Both the position numbers and the translations under genes were made by a program. 64,000 nt of DNA. Origin: Rhizoctonia solani (taxonomy: Eukaryota > Basidiomycota > Agaricomycetes > Cantharellales > Ceratobasidiaceae). Below are positions 58,132-64,000 of the stretch, piece by piece. How positions within the stretch are numbered: the first letter of the stretch is position 1; each line of letters opens with the position of its first letter. The DNA lies in NCBI RefSeq assembly GCF_016906535.1, contig NC_057374.1, forward strand, positions 1,426,001-1,490,000. Direction: 5' to 3'. The notes under the pieces are model-generated. The model was given only the letters and a program-made list of their open reading frames with translations, was not told where the DNA came from and did not search any database.

Positions 58132-59799
58132 ATGTCTGAATCCCTCAAGGGCCTCGGTCGTGAGGAGGTGGCAGGTAAGGAGTAGTTTTGGGTCTGATTC
58201 GTGCTATAAATGTCTGACATTTATATCCTTTCAGCCCGGCGTGCCGCTCTAACTGATGGACGATGGAGGAACCGAGAAGGAATTGGGATGTATCAGCGCT
58301 CTACCTCCAACGCACTTCGAAATATTTTGTCTGGTGTCAAAAGTGCATTACCATCTTTATCTCGAGCACGGTCAAAATCGAGATCAAGGTCTGTAAGTCC
58401 TAAGAAACGAGCAGTCCCAGCTTCACAGAATCCTGGTGTGTTTGATTACAATGCGACCTACTCCTGGCTAGAATACTAAACATAACAACAGTCACTGAGT
58501 CTCCTAGAGCAGGCCCCTCTCGACTTGCCCCAGACCCATCCCCCGCACGACCAGCTCTGGATCCGTCTCCAGCTCGCTCAACTCAATCTCGACGCAGCTC
58601 GGTCAAACGCAAATCATCAGCGGCTGCTGCTACTTCTGCTTCTTTAATCTCCCCTCGAGCTACTTCTTCTCCTCGAAAGACGTATCTCTCGCCCAACCGG
58701 AAATCGTATCTTTCTCCGTTCCGAAAGACAAACCCCTCTCCTCTGCGCAAGTCGATTTTCCCTAGATCCCCCACAAAGTCTCCCACTCGAAAATCTCCCG
58801 CTGCCCGATCAAAAGCTCAAGCTAAATCGAAATCAAAGCTCAAGGTCAACAAAGGCAAGGTTCCAGAGCCAGAACCGGTTGCGCCTGCTTCCCCTGGCCG
58901 GCGACGAGCGAGTGTTCGGGCGATCGATCATCCCGAAGAGGAAGTCTCACGGGCACCCGAGCTGCAAGGTGAAGGTTCGACTGATGAGGTAGAATACGAG
59001 GGATTAGCGACTGTAGAGGAAGAACCAGAACCGGAGCCGGAGCCAGAATTACAACCAGAGCTGGAGCCAGAGCCAGAACCTGGGCATGAAACCTTCATTC
59101 ATCAGGATACGGGCAAGAGTGGAGATGGGGCAGATGAATCCGTAGTGGTATTGATGGAAGAGGAGGAACACCCGCCGCCAAAAGCATCCAAAGGCAAAGG
59201 AAAGGCGAAAGGAAAGGCAAAGAGTCGGGCCGAACAGGATACAACTGGAGCAGACGATTCTGTCATGGTCTTGGAGGAAGAGGCTCCTGCGCCTCCTCCA
59301 CCCAAAAAGAACCGAATTCAGACGATCGTTCCGGAACCTGTGCAACGGCAGAAACCTGCTCGATCTAGAAAGGCATCCGGTAATAAACGACCTGCTGTGG
59401 AAGACGACGAAGAACAACCGGAGGGGTCTCGTAAGTATCCTTCTGATTCTCCAATCTTATTGCATGGCTCAGTATGATACTTCAGCTCCGAAACGTGCAA
59501 AGAGCACCAAGGGCAAAGCGAAAACAAAGGCAAAGGCACCAGCCAAGAAGGGGAAGACTACCAGGGCCAAGCCTCGAGGGAAGAAAACCGGAGCCTCACG
59601 AGCAATATCTGTAGAATCCGAGCCAGAACCAGAACGTACGACTCCTGTACCCCAGGACATCATGGTTCCTCTTCAGGATTCACCTCCACCTCGCCCGAAA
59701 GATTCTAAGCGTCGTCGCTATACCCTTATGCCCGTTCGAACCAAGGAAGAAATGGCCCATCCGGATTATGATCCGATTGACTGCATTGGCTGGCAGTAG
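58132..59799 (+). CDS. Charged, probably nuclear low-complexity protein
   Basis: Four exons, about 500 residues, family not recognised. The N-terminus is the most globular-looking part (GREEVAARRAALTDGRWRNR), joined across an intron whose placement restores frame. It is followed by RS-rich sequence (LSRARSKSRSRSVSPKKRA). The middle alternates short S-P-x-K/R units (SPRKTYLSPNRKSYLSPFRK), possible CDK sites, with Lys/Ala basic blocks and acidic Glu-Pro repeats (EPEPEPEPELQPELEPE). Two copies of an acidic VxxLxEEE segment (VVVLMEEEEHP and VMVLEEEAPAP) each follow a GADxS motif. The C-terminus is distinct (YTLMPVRTKEEMAHPDYDPI) and likely conserved. The composition suggests a chromatin or nuclear scaffold protein; this is inference only. 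Confidence 0.7.
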
Positions 59800-59945
59800 A
59801 CTCATTCCTCTGTCGGAATCATGACAATTTTTTCACGATCAAGGACTTTTTGTTTTGCGCGCATTTGCAGGTTTTTGTATCAACAAGATAATTTATTGGA
59901 TAGCAAGATAGCAATATCAAGGTTCTATGAATGCAGTGTGATCAA

Positions 59946-61161
59946 TTAGTCGGCTTCTCCCCCACCACCAAAAAACTCCCTCAATCTCTTTTGATTTGGG
60001 TCGTCGCCTGAACTCTGGTTCCCATCTTGTTGTCGAACCTGGATCAGAAGCTCATTAGACTAACTGGAATAAGCCAGTGGATTTAGGACTTACAACTCCG
60101 TTCAGATGACTATGCTGATTACATGCGATGATCTTCATTCGAAGTGAGGGAGGCCCGGTCTCTTCGCATTTCTCAGGAGGAGGGGCGGATTCCTCTAGTT
60201 TAGTAGCGATTTGGGCGCCCGGATCGGGCGTCAAACGATGATTGGATTCGGTCCCATTGGAAGGGGGTGCCTCATCGAGTGTTTCTCCCTACACAAAATG
60301 TTGAGTGTAACTCAACCAACTGGACTCCAAATCAACTCACATCTAGCCCAATGCTAACCCTCGTCCAAGCGGTATTATTCAACCCCCTGAACTTTCCAGA
60401 CCACCCATTTGTATCGACCTCGACGCAGCGGCGACCCAACGCACCCAAGGTCTCGGCAATACATATTCCATGACTGACAACCACCACATTCACCTCTCCA
60501 GCCGCTTTACCGACGGCCTCTTTGATAATCGGGGCCAAGTATGTTTCGTAAAACCGGTCTCCTCGACGCGCCACATCGTTCAGCGACTCGCCGCCGGAAA
60601 ACTTGCCGTCCCGGCCCTGAGGCTGGTCCCACTTGGCTTGGCCCCATGGTTTCCCCTCTCCTTCACCAAAGTGTTGTTCACGGAGGAGGTCGGTGATCAT
60701 GAGTGGGGGCTTGGGGTCCGGTTGGGTATCGTAGATGGCTTGTGCGGTGCTATGGGCGCGTTTGAGGTCCGAGGCAAACATGTGTGTGATGCGGTAGGTC
60801 GAGAAGAATTTTCCGGCTGCCTTGGCTTGCTGTGTAAATACGTTAGAGGCTATGGTGTTCGGACAAATGCGAAGCCAGGCGCGCTTACATTGAGCCCTGG
60901 AAATAACATTGATATGGATAAGTTTGGGTCGTGTGCCAGTGCTGTACAAACGACGTACCGTGATTAGAGAGTGCAGCGTCTGACCATCCTGCCCAAAAGG
61001 ATTTCTGAACTATGTTTAGAATGGTGGACACGGACGTTCCAAGTGGCTGGACTCACAAGATTGTCGGTGCTGTAAAGTGGCGAAGCTCAGTATTAAAAAC
61101 GATAGGGAAGAAATGTCAATAAATACCTTTCACCGTGCCTAACAAATGTAAGAGTGATCAT
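59946..61161 (-). CDS. Histidine phosphatase (phosphoglycerate mutase-like)
   Basis: Branch-1 histidine phosphatase. Exon 1 has LTFVRHGE, the RHG motif carrying the catalytic histidine, followed by STDNL. The next exons give FWAGWSDAALSNH and GLNQAKAAGKFFSTYRITHM-like sequence, then FASDLKRAHSTAQAI (substrate arginine). LLREQHFGEGEGKPWGQAK holds the acid residue, and VVVVSHGICIAETLG carries the second catalytic histidine. After GLDV an intron leads to a polar C-terminal extension (PSLRMKIIACNQHSHLNGV and KRLREFFGGGGEAD) that simple mutases lack. Size and motifs resemble fungal Tfc7-like or Pho-type phosphatases more than glycolytic mutase, but substrate cannot be told. About six introns keep frame and it is intact. 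Confidence 0.85.
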
Positions 61162-61390
61162 GGTCGAGTGCAAGCGGGTATCCGTTGACGACAAACGGAC
61201 TAAAGTAGCAATTCGTCGCCAAGCAGGCATGCGGCATTGTCGCTCACCACCACGGCATAGCTCGGTTGAGTCAGCCGGGAGACCCTTAGTCACCGGATTA
61301 CCTCATCGATGGGCGCTCCGGTCAATCAAAGCCGAACAAACGACGCGCATCCCTTCCACCACCTTCCACAGCTTACTCGTCACTTGGAGC

Positions 61391-61398
61391 ATATAAAG
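61391..61398 (+). promoter_or_regulatory. TATA-like box upstream of the AN1 gene
   Basis: ATATAAAG lies 48 bases before the ATG at 61446 in the 284-base spacer between divergent genes. The role is inferred from position only. Confidence 0.35.
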
Positions 61399-61445
61399 TT
61401 CGGTAAGCTCTGTTCGCCGACTCACATAGTACCCCCTTGCTTAAA

Positions 61446-62644
61446 ATGATGTTCTCTCCAGCCATGGCCACCCGCAAGGACAGCACTGATGCCCAAATGT
61501 TGTTTGTCGGCAGCGCTTGTTCTCTCGCCAACTGCACTCAACACGATTTCCTCCCAATCAAGTGCAACCTATGTTCTGCTACATTCTGCTCAGATCACTT
61601 TAGGCCAGACGAACATAAATGCACCAAATATGACCCTGCAAAGGCCGATCGAGTCGCTCCTAGCTGTCCTCTCTGTAGCACTCCGGTATCTATTCCTCTC
61701 GGTCAGGATCCCAACCTCAAGATAGATGCCCATATTATGAACGAGTGCACAGCCATGGGGAACAGAGGCAATAATCGTCAGGCTAAACGGTGTGCTGGAC
61801 CTCGGTGTGCAAAGGTTCTAATTGCTCCCATTCGTTGCGATGTACGTGTTATCTCATCATGCCAAGTACACTTGGGTAATTGATCCTTACGTTATTCACT
61901 AGAACTGTCGCAAGGAGTTTTGTCCTGAGCATCGTTTCCCGCAACAGCATACGTGTGCCGCTGGGTCGACTAAGCCGTCACCATCTCCTACACCTACACC
62001 ACAGCCTGTAATGTCGAAACTATCGGATAAACTATCTGGGGTGTCGATTGGGGGAATGCGTCCAGGTCAGTCGAGTGCTTCGACTTCGGCCGCTATGGCC
62101 GCGATCAATCGTGCAGCTGCTAGCGCCAAACCAGGACCCAAGGCAAACGTGGCGCCAAAGCCTAAACCTGTGCCTTCATCATCCGAGGGAGCTGGGTCCT
62201 CCAAACCAGCGGTACATAATCCGTTCAACAAGACCGACCGGTGCGACCCTACTTCCCATGCTTCCGCCGACGCTGATGTCCTTCCTGCAACTAAACGTCC
62301 GACGGCAATCGACACCTCGTTCCGACCACCACCTATTTTCGGATTCGCCTAATACGATACCAACATATCCATCGACTTATTACATCTATTTATTGCATCT
62401 GTATCGATACTACCGGAATATGTATAACCTTGATTAATGCTCGTTAGTCGTGCCAAGGCGGAACGTGCTTCTCAGCTGAGAGGGTTGCAAGAGCGCAACA
62501 GGAAGGGGGTATGTATGTCGACTGGTTTAGTCAGCCGTAGACTAATTGTTGGTCATCGTATAGCTCTTAAGTGACGCTGAGAAAGCTCGTCTTGCCCGAT
62601 TGGAGGCTGAAGCCAAGCAAGATGGGGACTGTGTCTTGATGTAA
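61446..62644 (+). CDS. Two-AN1 zinc-finger protein (Cuz1/ZFAND2-like)
   Basis: Stress-linked proteasome/Cdc48 adaptor family. AN1 domain 1 runs from CSLANCTQHDFLPIKCNLC to FCSDHFRPDEHKC. AN1 domain 2 runs from CAGPRCAKVLIAPIRC across an intron to NCRKEFCPEHRFPQQHTC. All metal-binding cysteines and histidines are present. A Pro/Ser/Ala-rich linker (MSKLSDKLSGVSIGGMRPGQ) leads to a final helical part (RAKAERASQLRGLQERNRK; SDAEKARLARLEAEAKQDGD) ending CVLM, which resembles a C-terminal CaaX prenylation signal. The intron at about 62242-62446 is long for this genome. If retained, the frame stays open for 35 codons and ends FRPPPIFGFA, so two C-termini are possible, one without the CaaX-like end. 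Of two neighbouring ATGs the first is used. Confidence 0.82.
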
Positions 62645-63104
62645 TTTGTTGGGATTATATATGCTTTGTGTTGGTCTAGCGTCAGGATTGAAGGAGTTCG
62701 GATGGAGGTATTTATTGGTTATGTTCTATATATACCAAATTGGCTTTATTCGTTGGTTGCAGTTTGACTCTGATAATAACATCTCGTACCTTGTGCTTTC
62801 CTTTGAATACCCAATCCTGGACAGCTCGAGCTGATCACTACCGCATATTTGTGACTTCCTAACCGAAAAGGAACCCCTTCATTATTTCGTCAACTGATAT
62901 TATTGTGGGATCCACTAATGGGAAATCGATGGCACGGTTCTCCCCCGTATGCCCCTGACGCACGCATATCTTGCGGATCAGTGCAAGCGCCTCTGTCTAA
63001 GCTTACGCCCTTGATACCCCAACCCTGGATTGACCTCAGCTCCCCTCCGCATCCTCTTCGTCCTAATAGTTTGCATATTGCACCCCACCCTCCCCCCACG
63101 AACT
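62645..63104. other. Intergenic, no gene seen
   Basis: The 3' flank of the AN1 gene and 5' flank of methyltransferase 3. A C-rich stretch lies just before the ATG. Confidence 0.35.
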
Positions 63105-64000
63105 ATGGATAAGCCCGCCCAGGACTTCGAGCGCAAGTGGGACCCAGCTTTATATAACCAGGCTCTTAGTGTTCTGTACTCTGACGACTATACCAAACCC
63201 CTATTCGAGCTACTTTCTGCCCGGTCCGGCGAACGAATTGCGGATCTAGGGTGCGGTACGGGTGAGCTCACCCTACTTCTGCAACAACTCGTCGGAAAGG
63301 ACGGGGTAGTTGTAGGAGTGGATGCTAGCGAGAGTATGGTGCGTATATGCACAGCACTTCTATAAATATTGACAAGTTCGACTCTCCTGTTTTATAGCTC
63401 GCTAAAGCCAAGGAAAATGGCCTTGTAAATCTTTTTCTTTGTGATGTACAGAACCTCGTAGTACCGGACGAGTTCAAGTCCCTCGTTGGAACATTCGATG
63501 GCAAGCGCTCTTCCCAATATTTTTGTTAGATATCGATCTAAAGAAATCGAATCATAATAGCGGTGTTCACCAATGCTGCGCTTCACTGGTGCAAGCAAGA
63601 CCCGCGTGGGGCGGTGCGAACTGCGAAGACTCTTCTAAAGCCTGGGGGCAGATTTGTGGGCGCACTTCCCGGGTATATGAACGCAGTTGGTAAGTACGTG
63701 TGTATCATTATCACCTGCGCTCATTTGTTCACCCCTAGGATTACGATGCGTTGCTGCCCACCTACTTGAACGTCGCGGAAAAAAGATATCAGATCCATGG
63801 TTTCTACCTCAACCCGCAGAATACGCAAAGGTGAGCTTTATCTAGTCTGGATCGGGCCATTCCCACTAAGGCAATGAAATAAACATGACAGCTACTCGAG
63901 TCGGAAGGGTTTATAGTAGAACACATCTCGCTGAACCCTCGCGTTGCTGTTCTCCCAGGATCCCTTGTGAATGCCATCCGCTCAACCATTCGCATTGCGT
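63105..64000 (+). CDS. Class I SAM-dependent methyltransferase, copy 3 (cut by window end)
   Basis: Paralogue of the methyltransferases near 33 and 39 kb, closest to copy 1. MDKPAQDFERKWDPALYNQA is followed by motif I (RIADLGCGTGELTLLL), motif II (VVVGVDASESM), LFLCDVQNLVVPDEFKS and VFTNAALHWCKQDPRGAVRT (identical to copy 1 over these residues). KPGGRFVGALPGYMNAVG and ISDPWFLPQPAEYAK come next. The last exon begins LLESEGFIVEHISLNPRVAV and runs past the window edge, so about 50 residues are missing. Introns are at the same positions as in the other copies. The frame is intact as far as seen. Confidence 0.82.

Noticed and set aside
1..64000. CRISPR arrays, bacterial operons, ribosome-binding sites
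   Set aside because: The window is clearly eukaryotic with spliced genes; no spaced direct repeats of array type were seen.
1..64000. Intact transposons (reverse transcriptase, transposase, integrase)
   Set aside because: No such domain, LTR pair or clear terminal inverted repeat was recognised in any frame; only low-complexity tracts and orphan fragments are present.

Overview
The window is nuclear DNA from a filamentous basidiomycete. Genes carry many short (about 45-70 base) GT-AG introns and lie on both strands without operons. The gene families (NACHT-WD40 receptor, expanded Hsp70-like ATPases, a DUF6533-type seven-helix protein, F-box relics) fit an Agaricomycete. I would guess Rhizoctonia/Ceratobasidiaceae from memory of its NACHT-WD40 and Hsp70-like families; this was not tested by any search.

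Layout. 0-8 kb: the 3' part of a ThrE/Prm10-type membrane transporter, an intact MFS drug:H+ antiporter, and a decayed F-box gene. 8.6-12.4 kb: a Ser/Thr-rich mucin-like type I membrane protein (minus strand). 14.5-31.2 kb: two tandem Hsp70-like genes, a large NACHT-14xWD40 NOD-like receptor, a divergent pair (ARC1-type tRNA-binding cofactor and an unknown single-helix membrane protein), and a third Hsp70-like gene in inverse orientation. 31.7-40 kb: an all-minus block of two SAM methyltransferases and three coiled-coil proteins; two of these end in a J-domain-like WHPDKF module and the third is a truncated paralogue with a hydrophobic tail. 40.9-49.6 kb: a CHL1/DDX11 helicase, a ubiquitin-fold plus PH-domain protein and an MDM33/SHE9 mitochondrial protein. 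50-51.5 kb: a fourth coiled-coil/HPD protein and tRNA-Ser(AGA). 51.8-64 kb: a Ste20-family kinase, a DUF6533-type seven-helix protein, a charged nuclear-type protein, a histidine phosphatase, a two-AN1 zinc-finger protein and a third methyltransferase cut by the window end.

Housekeeping functions (tRNA charging, sister-chromatid cohesion helicase, mitochondrial inner-membrane shape, proteasome/stress adaptor) are mixed with accessory, duplicating families. The most interesting pattern is one neighbourhood holding three Hsp70-like ATPases, an NLR, four relatives of a coiled-coil/HPD family and three related methyltransferases. HPD is the motif with which J-domains stimulate Hsp70, so a functional chaperone link is conceivable, but it is inference only.

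Caution: several single-copy genes (CHL1, MDM33, the mucin-like gene, the kinase tail, the PH protein) contain one-base frame breaks, many of them apparent losses in short homopolymers, while the 3.6-kb NACHT-WD40 exon and the Hsp70-like genes read through cleanly. Some breaks may be sequence errors rather than mutations.
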